Shown: one piece after another, positions 46,564 to 58,849 of the stretch
Layout of the letters: the number at the start of each line of letters is the position of its first letter
Numbering within the stretch: position 1 is the first letter of the stretch
NCBI GenBank assembly: GCA_039545295.1
Contig: BCIK01000013.1
Coordinates: 620,001-684,000, forward strand
Direction: 5' to 3'
Origin: Udeniomyces pyricola
Lineage: Eukaryota > Basidiomycota > Tremellomycetes > Cystofilobasidiales > Mrakiaceae
Length of the DNA: 64,000 bases
Position numbers and translations under genes: made by a program
Notes under the pieces: model-generated
Told to the model about the DNA's origin: nothing
Seen by the model: only the letters and a program-made list of their open reading frames with translations
Databases searched by the model: none

Positions 46564-47031
46564 GATGGAAAGATGGCTAGCTACCAGAGCTGGTCGAACT
46601 GGAAGAATGTAGGATGATGGTCTGACGTGGGCAGGAGGATGGTAGCTCACGACAGGGCTGTCGTTGTCGTTGGAGCTTCGGAGCTTCGGATCTTCGGAGC
46701 TTGTGATTACACAGTCGAACGCGTCGAACGTCGATAATGGATAATGCGCGATATTCAAGATTCGATGTTCGATGACGGCTCAACACGTCACTAACCTGCA
46801 CTCTCGGAGTCCAAATAATTGATAATTGGCAGCTGCTTCGTGTCGCTCATGGACACTTATGGCCTTCTCTCTTGACACCTCTTTCCGACCTCGCTACTGT
46901 ACTCCTAAACCCTTAGCTTCGAGAGCTCGACCACACTCTGCATCACCTTCTCCCTGCTTGTCCTCGGCCCATATAATCTGGACGCTTACTTCGAAATAGC
47001 TGTGTCTTCATCCCGCCCCCCATCCCAAATC
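46564..47031. promoter_or_regulatory. Divergent promoter, MED31 / 999-residue protein
   Basis: A 468-bp spacer between outward-facing starts. Direct repeats of GGAGCTTCGGA-like sequence lie at about 46671-46697. No TATA element stands out. Confidence 0.35.
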
Positions 47032-50000
47032 ATGCTTCGTACCACCAACTCAACCCGTTCGACATTGTGCGCCCCACTACTAGCCCGTTCACGATCGACA
47101 TCTCAATCACCACATCATCACTCACTTCCCATCTCTACTCTACTCGTTCATCCTTCGTCGAATCCTCGCACAAATACCGCTCGCTTACATCATCCTTGCC
47201 AGCCGCTCGGCCGACCCTTCTCCTCGGCAGCCCCTTTGTCCACTTCCTCTTACGCTACGAACCCAACGTCTCAAGATTCTCCTGCACATGCAAACCCTTC
47301 GCTCAATGATCCGACCGAGAGTATACGCGCGCATCGTCCGTCAAGGCAACAAGGGATCCAATCCGTTCAATCCGGTACCACTCGGACACGAGCGGTCGAG
47401 CTCTATATGGACGGCTTAACTCCGGGAGAAGTTGTAGCTGCAATCAACAATGACGAGGATCAGAAGGAGCGTCCGTCTTTGGGAGATCTAGAGTGCGTTC
47501 TGATCTGAAGCTGTGCGAGAAGACGGACAGGCTTGACTGTGGATGAAGGAGTTGAGAAAGCGAAAGGGAAGGAAAGGGCGGCAATGAAGGGGATGAATAC
47601 GTCATAGCAACACAGCGCAGGATCTGATCAATTTCTCATGGTTGTGTTTCAATCCGTCAGAGATATAAGGAGTGACTATGGATTCTCTCCCAGGCCCAAG
47701 CCAATCAACGCCATGACGATGCGGTAAGTTTTGTTTGGAGCATGTTCTTGCATTGTCGTGTTCTCTGCGTTTCTGATAATAGCTAATCAGACGGGCCAAA
47801 ACCCGATATTGTTTCAATTTGTGTTTGCGTATGAAATGTCGTTACCCCTCGACAGAACACTGCTCTCTGAAGCCATCGAAACTGACATTGAACTCTTGGA
47901 AAAGCTTACCGAAGACATCAGGGTGTCTCGGGAGAGGTCCGCGCCTTCGCCCCGCAACTTCCGCAGGAAAGTCCGCAAGCCACTCAATCTGCGTCAAGAC
48001 ATCAAGGATTTTGTCAAGCATTCAGACGGAAAGTTCTCCATGGACAGTCTGCAGAAGCATGTGTCGTGCGTTTCTTGAACTAGTCGTTTGCGCCTGAACG
48101 AGTGAGAGGATTCAACGACGATAAACCCAGAGCTGATCTACTATCGATCACCACATCTTATAAATCCAGATCGAAGCATCGCACTCACTTTAACACGTTC
48201 ACAAAGCAGGACGACCCTGTTCCCGTCCGCACCATTCGGTTCGTCTATCCAACCCTATCTGATTTGCTATTTTCTCTGATGCTGACCTTTCTCACTTTCT
48301 TCGTCCCTTCCCGTTCATCACGTTTTGTTTTTGAAACCACTCACGAACGAATCAAATCTGCAGCAAGCATCTCATCAACCTGGCTCTGTTCTCCCCCCGA
48401 GTTGCAAACATCATCCAACCTCGCTGGCCAGCATACGCCGCCGCAGTCGATCCCTCTCCAACCATGTTTATGAAGAATACTGTTGCCACGTTGCATTTCA
48501 ACCAACCCAGCCCTTATACCTATGAGGAAGAGCTGGAGAATGCCAAAAAAGCTGTCATCAAATCGACCCGTAAGTCTACATCTTGTATCGTGTTCTACTG
48601 TGTCCAGCATTGATCGTCCATACGGCCTCTTTCTTCTGGCTTATAGTCTCATTTGTTCCGCTTTCTTGCTCTGTGCTTGTTGCTTCAGGCGAATTCTTGA
48701 GTCGTCTAAAGACCTATGAATTCGAAGAGCTTGGCATGGAGGAGGACCCAAACCGGGTAGTTGAGCAATACGATCTGATTGGAGGTATTGGGTGGGAAGA
48801 GCGCCAAATGCCAAAGCCGCTTGCCTCCTGGGACCGGGGAGTAAAGCCCAATAAGCGTAGTCCTGCCCTGGCGCACCTCAAGGACGAGAAGACCTCATCG
48901 TTCAAGCCTGGCCAACGTCGATCCTTCTCTACCTCCCTGCCTCGATCCTCTCAATCCTCAACAGCGCCCTCCGATGCGCAACCTGCCCCGCAGATTCCTT
49001 ACACCGAGGAAGAGGCCGTGCATCCATCCTCAACACTTGACCCAGGCACGCCCATCACCGATCCCTACAGCGCTCGCGACAAGTTTGACCCAGACCTCGA
49101 CGCCCTCCTTGCACCAAATCGCGCCTCTTTACGCTCCGGCGAGTACTTTGAGGTCGACGGGATCGACATTTCCAAATTGGCAATGGAGACGAACACCGAG
49201 TGGCAAAAGCGAACCATCCTTGAGCTTTTTGCAGTGCATGACAAGACGCCCCGCGAGATCCAGGAAATGCTGAACCCGATGTACGATGATTTCGCTTTTG
49301 TTTGGAATCTGGCCTTTCTCGGCACTTTGACCATCGAAAGAAACATTGACGCCTTACATCTTTGTGCTTCATTTCTCTCCGATTATGCCTTCACATGTCA
49401 TAGTCTGAAACCCAAGAAGATGCGACCCCTCGACCAAGACAAAGACATCATCAATTTTCTCCTCAGACGTGCCAAGGAAGATCTCGCTCTCCTGAAGAAG
49501 CTCAAAAAGGCGTATAAGATGGTGTCGCTCGGCAGGGCCAGATTCAACGTGAACGAGACTAGGCGGGTAACCCTGGGAGAAGTTGCGGCCGAATTTTTCA
49601 GCAAGAACGACGACCCAGAAAGCGAATGGGAGATGTCAGAGCTCGTTATGGCTTTCAAGTGAGTTCCAAAATGGAAGGAACGTGCGGGTCTGATGTATCG
49701 ATCAATAGGTCTAACTCTTTGGCTTGACTCCTCTGACTCTTGATCCTACGTTTGATAACTTTTCTACCCTTAGGTATCGAGACGTTGCTGACTTTGAACG
49801 CACCAAGCTCGCCAAGACTCAGAAGCCTCAAGTACGCCAGCCGGATGATTATCGGATCCTCCGAGATTACCCGGTCTATCCGAAACCGCCCGTTCACAAC
49901 TACGACATGGCTGAGCTTGGGTGGGCCGGATTTCCATTGCGTTCACCCGACCAGGAAGTATCTACGTCTGACTCCTCCTCGGCATTGATTTTTTTTTCTG

Positions 50001-51001
50001 TCTCCCCCATTCCCTTGGTTTAGCTCGCACCTCATCAAAGCCGCTCTGCTTGAAAATTTTCAAGGCGACCGTCCACTCCGTATGATGCTTGAAGCTTCGT
50101 GGTTCAAGTTTCAAGCTGCCTACAAGGCCGAGCAAGAGCGGAAGATGGCTCAGCCCGACTACGATCCGGCCAGCGAACCTCAGCTACGAGATGGTCGAAC
50201 GGGAAAGTCCCATTACGTCCAGAGAGATTGGACGGCAGCGTGGGACGATGTTTGGAAAGCTGAACACGCCGAGCTTGGTAAGTTGATCCATCTCTATCGA
50301 CATCTATCGGCCTGACATCGAAAGCGTTGGATCAATCACTGTAGACTCAATCGCTTCTTTATCTTATCCTACTTGGTTCTCTTTTCGTCTTTTGTCTTTT
50401 TTTATTTTTTTTTATTATTCTTCCAGGCGCAGCCATTCGAAAACTTTCGGCAAACCGTAGATCCATGCTCGGGACCAATCCCGTGCGGAGAAAGGCGTTC
50501 ACCTCAAGCGACAAGGCTGAATTTCTTGAAGCTCTATTGCAGTCCTGGGAATCTTCACCTTCGCAGTCCATTCCCGAGCCCGAGCCCAAGGTCAAGTCCG
50601 AGTGGGAAGAGCTCGATTCGAAGCGCCCGAACAAGGGTCACATTGTTTTGGAGACGCCGTCCAGGCAGGTCGAGGACGGACAGGCGATGGAAAAGGAGAT
50701 CGATTGGGAGCGCCTGGGCATGGGTTCCGTCATCTTGGAGACGCCGGCATGGGAGGTTCAGGATCAACAGGCGATGACAGAGGAGATCGTTGAGGACGAG
50801 GAGGTAGTCGAGGATGAGGAGTTAGTCGAGGATGATACTGAAGAGGCGCCTTCAATCTGGTCGACTTCTTCGGACGTCAAGCGTCGACAGACGACGGCAG
50901 AGGACGTAGTCGAGGACGAGGGAGTAGTCAAAGACGAAGAGATCGTCGAGGATGAGGACGAGGATGACATTGAAGAGGCGCCTTCAATCTGGTCGAGATG
51001 A
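47032..51001 (+). CDS. Large mitochondrial-looking protein, unknown function
   Basis: Exons 47032..47492, 47661..47723, 47856..48065, 48170..48238, 48364..48569, 48689..49658, 49774..49965, 50024..50277, 50427..51001; 999 residues, all in phase. I do not recognise the family. The N terminus is Arg/Ser/Thr-rich (MLRTTNSTRSTLCAPLLARS), a probable presequence. Helical segments include VELYMDGLTPGEVVAAINND and RTILELFAVHDKTPREIQEM; both put a T/P plus E after a short helix, so they may be a diverged repeat. Others are KHLINLALFSPRVANIIQPR and LRMMLEASWFKFQAAYKAEQ. The C terminus is acidic and repetitive: ILETPAWEVQ- and VLETPSRQVE-type units and two copies of EEAPSIWS, the second ending the protein. 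A mitochondrial gene-expression role would fit, but nothing proves it. Confidence 0.75.
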
Positions 51002-51698
51002 TGAAATTCAATGGTGCTTTTCATTTTCAACAAATAGAAAGCTGGAGAAATGGAAGAAAAAGAAGAAAATAAGAGGGCGCATATTGATAGAGAACTAGAA
51101 AGGATGAGAAGAGTGGTGCGAAAATTTGATGAGAGTGCATGACGGTGTTTCATGGAGGACACAGAGGGAAAGAAGCGGTCGAAAAGAAGCTTAACAGTAA
51201 GTACTGGATAGATGATAGAAATGTGTGTATATTTGCTCTGGCCTGCCAGAGTGATTACAAGAGAGAGAAACGGGTACAAGAAGGGGAGGACCGGAAGAGC
51301 AAGGAGTTAAAACGAGAGATAGAGACGAAATCTTGATTTTGTTTTGATTTATTTTTGCTTGAGAAAAAGAGCTGCAGATGTTGGATGGAAGGGGAACAGC
51401 AAGCAAGAAGAGGGAAGAATAAATGGATAGGATCAACAATTTCAACTGGGAGTTGTAGAAGCAATCCGAGAAAAGTGAAGGCAAGAAAAAGAGGAAGAGA
51501 AAGGAGACATAAGATGAGTGGCAAAATGAGAGAGAAGGGGGAGAGGCTTTATTTGTGGAAATCATAACTCGAGATGATGCGTCCCAAAGGGAGAGTCGAT
51601 AGTCAAACGGCTAGACGAAGAAGAAAAAAAAAAGAAAAAAAGAAAAAGAAAAACAGCATATGTCCGGATGTAAATCATCCAGGTTAGGATTCGTTTGT
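51002..51698. other. Purine-rich convergent spacer
   Basis: Shared 3' region. The plus strand is rich in A and G from 51030 to 51660 with many GAGA/AAGA stretches. No gene; open frames here are compositional. Confidence 0.55.
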
Positions 51699-53819
51699 TC
51701 AAACTGCGGAGCTCTTTCCGTAGAAGAAACTGCTCGCAGCGCTAGCCTGGGTCGTCCTTCTTGAGATGCGGGGTTGCCCGTCATTGCTACCCATGAGACC
51801 TGAATGCGTGTGCGGAGGCTCGTCGTAGAGGAAAGGTGGTGAGAATGGTGGGGAACAATCGGAAGGGAGAGGGGGGAAAGGTGATGGTTCTCGGTTGGCG
51901 ATGGTGTTGGTGGGTGGGGGAGGGGAAGGAGCGAAGGCGGCTTGCATGGATGAGACGATGCGGACACCAGGACCAGGGACGCGTGGCAAGGGGGCGGCAA
52001 TCATGGGGCTTCGAACGGAATGCTTGCCATCATCAAAGGAAGCTTGCATGGGTGACCTAGCTGGTGTAGGAATCGGAGAGGGGGGGGTCATGGAAAGCTT
52101 GGGCAAGGGCATGCGCAAAGGGATCACAGAGCGAAGCGATGGTGGAGGGGTGTTTTCTGATGGATTGGCAACCCGCAAAGGCGGAGCAGTCAATGAGGTG
52201 TCCGTATCACGGGTGTCATGGGTATCATGGGTAGATGAAGAGACAGTGATGTCAGAGTAGGCCGAGTTCGTGGTGTAAGCGCTAATTTGAGGAGAACGCC
52301 TGCTGGGAAGATATCGGATGGTAGAGCGGAGTAGGGATGGGGGCGATGATCGGACAGGGGCGGGTGGTGGGCACGTAGGCGTCAAAGGAAGAGGAGGAGT
52401 AGGACAGAGCACCTCGAGGGGATCTTGAGCGTCAATCTTACGACGAGGCGGAAGAACAGCGGGATGCGGTGGAGTTCGAGATAGTTGCAAGTCAGAATAC
52501 TGGAGAGCCTTCTTGATCGAGTTAGTAACGAAATGGTATCGTTCCGCATCCACTGCAGTCTACAGTAAGGCCGTGAAACAAAGGTCGAGGTCAACTCACG
52601 GGCTGATCCTTTCGGGACTGCTTTTTCCGCATGCCAGCTTCTCTCAGAGCTCGAGCGCTCTGATAATGGTAGTCAGTCGTCTTCCCACCGTGTGAAGCTG
52701 TGATTGGTCCAGAAACTAAATCTTGAGCGAGACTCGGCAGGAACTTAGCTGATGCGTCCCTTCCACTATGTTGACCCCTTATTTTCTCCGTGACACCTGA
52801 TCCTTCTCCCGCGCCTGGTCCCGCTGGGCCTCGGAAGCTCGACGTACGACTGGCAGCGGTGACGACAGCTGATGCGAAGCTTACGTTGTCTCTCACGCTA
52901 GCCCCATCCCAAGCCCAGGTCCCGGGTCGAGGTCTAATTTTGAACGCAGGAGTTGCTTCTCCCGCCCCTTTGCTAAACCATGACGAGCGGAGAAGTTTGG
53001 ATCCAGACGTCGTGTTGGACGCCGCCATTGAAATTCGAGCATCACGTTCTCGACGTCGAGGAAGGAAGACGAAAAACAGAGCAACGGTAAAGCAGACAAT
53101 GACCCCTGCAGGGATGAGGGAGGAAAGAAGGATGATTCGGATAGGAATTCTGGAAGGATAAGACGTTGGCGATGTTGTCGGAACAAAAGGGGCAGGTATG
53201 GTGATGATAGATCTGTCCGGCGAGAACCAGGGTACCCTTCATCAGTACGCGCTGCATATGACCTCGAAAGCCAGGCGAGGCACGTGAGAACAAAGAAGAA
53301 GTCCTCACGTTTGTTGGCTCTGCGTTGAAGTGCTCCAGACAACATCACCAGTTCTGTCGAGTTCCGAGCGAATCATCTCAGTGTCCATTCCAACCTGCGA
53401 CGACTCGACGGTTTGAAAGGAAAGAAACCAAACTCACGGTGAGATGCCACCTTCGTTTTCCGTTGTCATGGCCACGATAACGTTTTCTCGGAGATGAATG
53501 TCCTCCACCTGAGAAGGACGCCAGGGGATGCAGACAAGATGAGCAAGACGTTAACAGTTAGTTTTGTTTTGTAAATTTGGACCGGAGAACGGCGGAAAGT
53601 CAAGGCGGGAAGACGCATTCAGGACATTTTGGCTTCTCAGAAAAAGTAAAGCATGTGCCAGGTCGAGAAATTGTTCAGCGACAACCCAAGAACGCGCACC
53701 ATTCCTACAACTTGTGAGTGCTGGGGTATGTGTCGGGATAGAAAGAACGCCGAGGAGAGTTACCGCTAGGTGACGAGCGTAGGGAAGGTGAGGGTTGATG
53801 GATTTGTAAGCTGCTGGAG
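51699..53819 (-). CDS. Single-pass membrane protein, unknown function (5' exon unresolved)
   Basis: In-phase exons: 53556..53819, 53438..53508, 53309..53394, 52600..53149, 51699..52559. The 5' exon is not resolved. An ATG at 53968 opens a signal-like TFALLALLSVPVV but does not join in phase with a good donor. The ectodomain is short and contains VVAEQFLDLAHALLFLRS and an NKTN glycosylation site. The transmembrane helix is SSLIPAGVIVCFTVALFFVF, stopped by LPRRRERD, so the roughly 450-residue C-terminal part should be cytoplasmic. It is Ser/Pro-rich and disordered, with TPPHPAVLPPRRKIDAQDP and FPPLPSDCSPPFSPPF, which could bind SH3 or WW domains. It resembles wall-stress-sensor or receptor-like architecture in fungi, but I see no WSC or other named ectodomain. 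Confidence 0.6.
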
Positions 53820-54139
53820 CTGACGGTACCGAGGGGCGTTATCAAAGTAAACTAAACTTGATGATATAGGGGTTAGGAGATATGTGAAACAACGGGAACG
53901 CTCAACAGGGCCAACAGGGCGAAGGTTAAGGTACAAGGAACGGAGACAGGGTGCCTCGGTGAGATCATCGGTCGAAGGTCAATTGATCAAAAAATCAGGC
54001 GCAAAAAAGAGACATTGAAAAGAAATCACATTGGCCAAGAGACTGCGCTCCGACCGCCCTCATTTTTCTTCCCTTCCCCTCTCCCACCACCATTGCCTTC
54101 ATTGCCCTCTATCTCAGTAAAACATTGATCCTTGAGTGT
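53820..54139. other. Spacer holding the unresolved 5' exon
   Basis: Contains the candidate signal-peptide ATG at 53968 (minus strand) for the membrane protein gene, and the region downstream of the Mmc1-like stop. Nothing else seen. Confidence 0.4.
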
Positions 54140-56742
54140 CTAATGATGATGATGGTGGTCGTGAGTGTGAGCATGATTCGCAACGTGCTCGCTCGATGCA
54201 CCCCCGCTCACGGTCGGTCCAAGTCCTAATGCCGATCACCCAATAGATGGATGCGTCAGCCTCCCTGTCAATCATCAGAAGCTGAGGGAAGACGTCAGGC
54301 TTACCTAGCGATTGAACCTGTCGTCCCAACACGTCGATATCGGCGATCCGCTCTTCAAGCACGACTCGGCGTCGCTCGACAAGGCTTTCCATCCCTTCAG
54401 CCGCCTTGAGGGGTCGATCGAGCAGGTAAGGCCGTATCGAGCTTTCGATGTGTGTCTTTATAGTGTCAGACGAAGGATGGAAATGCATGAAGCAGATAGC
54501 GACATCAATGACCGAACGTCTACGCGTTGCCAAAGTACGATAAATATCAAGACGCTTACCTTGAGGTCTTCTTCCAAGCCAGCTTCGACTCGAGTCCAAT
54601 CTTGCCAGAACTTGCCCTTGGCCTTGACCCATCGACCAAGACCCCACCTCCAACCACCGAGCACACCAAAGAGACCGAGCCCGGCCGCCGTCTCCACACC
54701 AACGAGCCCTTCAAGCCAGCCCAAGTACGCGCCGCCGATTGAAGTAGCACTCGTGATCCAAGTGCCCAGCACTGCGCGCTGAGCGCGCATGACGAGGTAA
54801 GATACCGGACCAGAGGGAGCCACAAGCTGGGCCTCGCGAGAGAGCAGTGGGGAAAGGAAGAGCGATGGCGAGGGTGTAGGCGGAGAGTAAGCAAGGGAGT
54901 TGAGTAGGAGTGGCGAATGAAGGGTCGGATGAGGAGTAGTGGTCAGGAGAGAAGTGGTGTGAGCTTGGCTCTGTTTGGCGATCGTCGTGAGGTAGGTCGA
55001 AGAGGCAATGAGCTAAATGACAAAGAAAAGCAAAAACGCTCGTGTAAGTTTAAACCAGTCTTCTCGTCAACGATCTATATATCATTGCAGATGATCACTT
55101 ACTGCTCGCTGTCCCTCTCCACCCCATCCTGCTCTCACGGCCGACGCAACGCCATCTGCAAGGTCATCAACTCGACCCATGAGAACCATCCCTGTCCAAC
55201 CCATCTCCTCCTCGACAAAGTGGGAGACCTCCTTCTTGGCGTGCTCAGTGACGGCGGAGGCGACACGCTGCTGTTCTTCCGTGGACACGGCAGTGTGCGA
55301 CGACTTGATGGCACCGTACTTGGGCTCCATGACGAGCGCTTGCGACACAAAGTGTTCGGCTTGCGCGACGGATTGGGTGCGAAGGGCCTCTGCCGAAGAA
55401 GTGAATGACGAAAGGTGCATAGCAAGAACTCGAAGAGCTGTCATTGAAGCCGCCAGAGCCGAGTGGGACAGATACAGTTGAGAGAGCAACGTCGGGTTCT
55501 GAGATGCAGACTCGCTGGAGACCCGAGCTAGCAGGCTCGCTCTGAGACCATCGATGTTGGACGCGACGAATTCCCTTGAGAAAACGTCAACCTTGTCCCG
55601 TTCGTTCAAGACAAGGTCAGACTTGCCGAGCAGGACGTCGACCCCCATCAAACCCCTTCGACCGTTGACACAAACAGTCCGGAACTTAAGGCTTTCGACG
55701 AGTCCTTCGTCTGCTCCCATGCCACGGACTGCCTGGAGAAGTCGCTCGATGTAGTCGATAGTTGAGGGATATGGTGAGTCGAGATTGATGGCAATGGTGA
55801 GAGACGGATGTCGAAGAAGTAGAGGGAGAATGGAAGAGAGGCTAGAGGGTGTGAGGAGGGTGTGAGGAGAGAGGACGAGGAGAGGGCTAGGTGAGAGAAG
55901 CATTTGCTGGAGGACTTGAGGAGAAGGAGTGTGGGCTTTGTGAACGAGATCAAGGACCAGTACAAAACATACATTTAGTAAGGAAAAGAGATTCCCCGCA
56001 AGCAGCATGCAAAGCAAACGGAACTACATACCAGGAATCTCAAGGATGGAAACCTGACGGAGCAGGTCCGAGTCGAGAGTGAGCCCTTCGGAGTCGACCA
56101 ATGTGCTTGGTCCAAGTCTGCGTTGTGAGTATTAGTGTGCATCAGTATACGAGATTCCTGCCGTTGCTTTCAGATCCAACATGGAAAGGCGGGGAAAACT
56201 GACCGGATCCTTCGGCCATCAACCTTGCTCTTCAGAGCTCCCGAAGTCGACCGCGTTCGGAGTGTGGTCCTTCTGACCTGGTCTTCGGACAAAGGGTCTT
56301 CCAACAAAGCCGACACAACATCATCTGCGCCAGCGAATTCGTCCGGAGCAAAGACTGCGGTCGCGTCAAGGAAAGGAGGTGATGAGCAAACGACGCGTCG
56401 AATAATCAGCTTAGGAATCCCTAACTTGACTCAACCTTCTGGACAAAGTCCTGACCCGTGTTAAACTAGGATGAACTCACCAGCAACCTGTACGGGTTGT
56501 CCGACGTTGTTAACGCTTGCTTGTTCAATGGCACCCTCGAGCCGGCCAATCCAAGGGCTTTCCTTGAGGAGGACCTCGTCCGTCCGGGTGACGGCGTCCC
56601 GGATCTCGTGAAGCAGCGGCCGGATGGTCGCAATGCTAGGCGGTATGGCCGCTGGACGAGGGGGAGCGAGGGCAGCGAAGGGTCTCTTAGTCAAGGTAGA
56701 GGGGATCACGACCGGAAGACGCAATCTAGGACGCGAAGCCAT
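54140..56742 (-). CDS. Mmc1-like mitochondrial membrane protein
   Basis: Exons 56481..56742, 56204..56354, 56032..56117, 55103..55935, 54560..55012, 54305..54455, 54140..54225; 673 residues. The N terminus MASRPRLRLPVVIPSTLTKR is a mitochondrial presequence. Then come IGRLEGAIEQASVNNVGQPV, VFAPDEFAGADDVVSALLED, LLQAVRGMGADEGLVESLKF and a long helical region. Two hydrophobic segments near residues 540-570 (LGTWITSATSIGGAYLGWLE, AAGLGLFGVLGGWRWGLGRW) look membrane-embedded. The layout fits the fungal Mmc1 family, described as a dynamin-related-like protein needed for inner-membrane architecture; I assign it by architecture, with moderate trust. The last exon encodes a natural histidine-rich tail, NHAHTHDHHHHH, not expected for the family. 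Confidence 0.62.
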
Positions 56743-57104
56743 ATTTGGGAATGGTGATGGGCTAGATGAGAGGGGGGAGAAAGTTGGGGGGGGGGGATCT
56801 GAGCTAGATGGACAGCTCTTTTGGGGGTTCGTTCTTCTTCCTGATGAGATACGAAGTCAAAGGATGTGGGCGAATGATCAGAGGAATGAATGAAAGCAAA
56901 GAGAGGACCAAAGGGGAGAGAAACGTACAGATGGATGATGAACGTCAAGCGTCACTCGATACGCGTGACTAGATCATCATTCAGGAACGCGGCGTGATGC
57001 GTTACTGTCGACGCGTGATGTATGACCGGATTATATACGCTAGAGAGATGGATAGTAGATATGCCACCCTACGACCACTCCTCATCATCATCCAACCACT
57101 CATC
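56743..57104. promoter_or_regulatory. Divergent promoter, Mmc1-like / TAF11
   Basis: A 362-bp spacer. ACGCGTGA occurs at 56961 and 57011. TTATATAC at about 57031 lies some 70 bp before the TAF11 ATG. A poly-G run is at about 56788. Confidence 0.45.
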
Positions 57105-58392
57105 ATGTCCCTCTCACCCGCTCCAACCCCTAAGCGGACCGGTAAGCCCACTGGCAAGGGTTCCAGAGGTCCTTACAAGAAGACACTCCAACGACAGCAG
57201 GCTGCCCAAGCCGCCGCCGCTGGGGGCTACCCACTTTCCCCTAACGCGCTCAAGCCAAAGTCCAAGTCGGGCACCCCCAAGTTATCTGGCTCCAACTCCA
57301 CAGCTAAGAAGCGTAAAAAGGCCCAGGACGATGACGATCATCGGTCAAGAACGCCTCTTGGTAGCTCTCGTGCTGGATCGATAGCCGCTAGCTCGCGAGG
57401 AGGAACGCCGACGTTCATTGGCCGGTTTGGTGAGGGCGACGATGATGATGACGATGGAGAGGGCTCTCAGCGGGGACGGAGACGCACTTTCAGCGATGAC
57501 GAGTCCGACGAGGAAGCCGAGGAAGAGGAGGAGGACGCGTTTTGGGAGGGGGGCGTCAGCGAGGTCCGCCGCAGGCTCAAGACGGCCAAAGATAGCCAGA
57601 TGTGAGTCGACATCGAGTTTGCGCGCTCTCTGGACGGTCATGATGCATGTTTCCAAGACAAGTACGATGGGATCATCAAGATTAAAAGGGAAAGTTCGAT
57701 GAGAACGCGATTCTATCAATCAGTTGGCTACCCTTCTTGATGCTGATGACGCGTATCGTCTGATCGCCCGTTCTGCAGGTTCCTGGTCAACCACCTGGAT
57801 GATACGCAGCGGTCTCGATTTGACGCCTGGAAGACTTCATCCTTTTCCAAACCCCAAATCAAAAAGGTTCGCCTCGGTCTGGGAAAGACTATGCTATCAG
57901 GCATGACTTTGCCTTTTCGACCAGACCTCAAGCTGACGCTGAATTCTTGACCTGGTCTTTACACCCTCCTCAGTTTATCATCCAACACACTGGCAATAGC
58001 ATTAGTGATGAGCTTGCTCAAATTGTCGGTGGTGTCTCCAAAGTCTATGTTGGACTAATTATCTCGAAAGGTGAGCATACAGTCCAATTACGTGACGTTT
58101 TGTTTTCTTGACTGCGGCTAGTTTTTTTCTTTCTTTCTTTCTGCGCTGGCTACAACTTGACTGGCACTTGCGACCAGTGATGGGATAGTGGCTCAACATT
58201 CCGCTTTTGATCTTACCTGTTGCATCAGCCCGAACTGTTCAGGAAAACCTCGGTCAGATGGGACCGCTGACACCGTTTCATTTGCGCGAGGCTCACCGGA
58301 TGTACGTCCAAGAGTCTGGCAAAGGCTTCGGCTTGACGGGACGACGACCGGGAGCGGGTGGCAAAGCCAAGAAGAGTTTGTTCATTCGATAG
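57105..58392 (+). CDS. TAF11: TFIID subunit TAF11
   Basis: Histone-fold subunit of TFIID that pairs with TAF13. Exons 57105..57601, 57779..57866, 57974..58070, 58229..58392; 281 residues. The C-terminal histone fold reads FLVNHLDDTQRSRFDAWKTS, then FIIQHTGNSISDELAQIVGG, VSKVYVGLIISKARTVQENL and PLTPFHLREAHRMYVQES, matching TAF11/TAFII28 throughout. The N-terminal 165 residues are disordered: a Lys-rich start (PKRTGKPTGKGSRGPYKK), Ala/Gln-rich and Ser-rich segments, then an acidic block (DESDEEAEEEEEDAFWEGG) as in other TAF11 N termini. All joins are in phase. CRAT follows in the same direction 457 bp later. Confidence 0.94.
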
Positions 58393-58849
58393 GTTGTGTT
58401 TTGAGTGTACTGGAGGAGGTAGGACTTATGGTGGTACGGGAATGAGAAGGGCGACGAGGGACGATCTTTACGATTTTGAATGACTAATGCTAGCCATGAG
58501 GGTGGCATATGATAAGAGTTGGGCTTGTAACTGGGGATCAAACGTATGACGGATGTTATAGTGGATGAAGACTAGGGTGATAAAAGTAAGTAGAGATCGA
58601 AATAAGAAAAAGAAAAAAAAATCGACGTCAAAAGTATGGAAAGGAACTCGGAACTCCCGGCAGAGGAAGCATAGCCGGTGAGCCGGTAATTGAACGATCA
58701 CAGGGCGTGTTGGACTATGACTGATTGATGATGTTGATGCCTTTCCTTCCGTTTGCCCCCATCTCCCATGGTCCTCTTCGGCATATAATATATACAATCC
58801 CTGCCAACTTCACCTGGTATTCATCCCATCTATCATACATCAACACTGC
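58393..58849. promoter_or_regulatory. TAF11-CRAT spacer
   Basis: TAF11 3' region and CRAT promoter. CATATAATATATACA at about 58782-58796 is a candidate TATA element about 55 bp before the CRAT ATG. Confidence 0.45.

Noticed and set aside
47731..47855. Upstream extension TGQNPILFQFVFAYEMS in the 999-residue gene
   Set aside because: It is out of phase with the preceding exon; the acceptor at 47855 restores the frame as MRRTLLSEAIE.
56961..57016. ACGCGTGA pair in the Mmc1-like/TAF11 spacer as a second MCB promoter
   Set aside because: Only two copies, without the palindromic flank, and neither gene is expected to be cell-cycle controlled; noted in the feature only.
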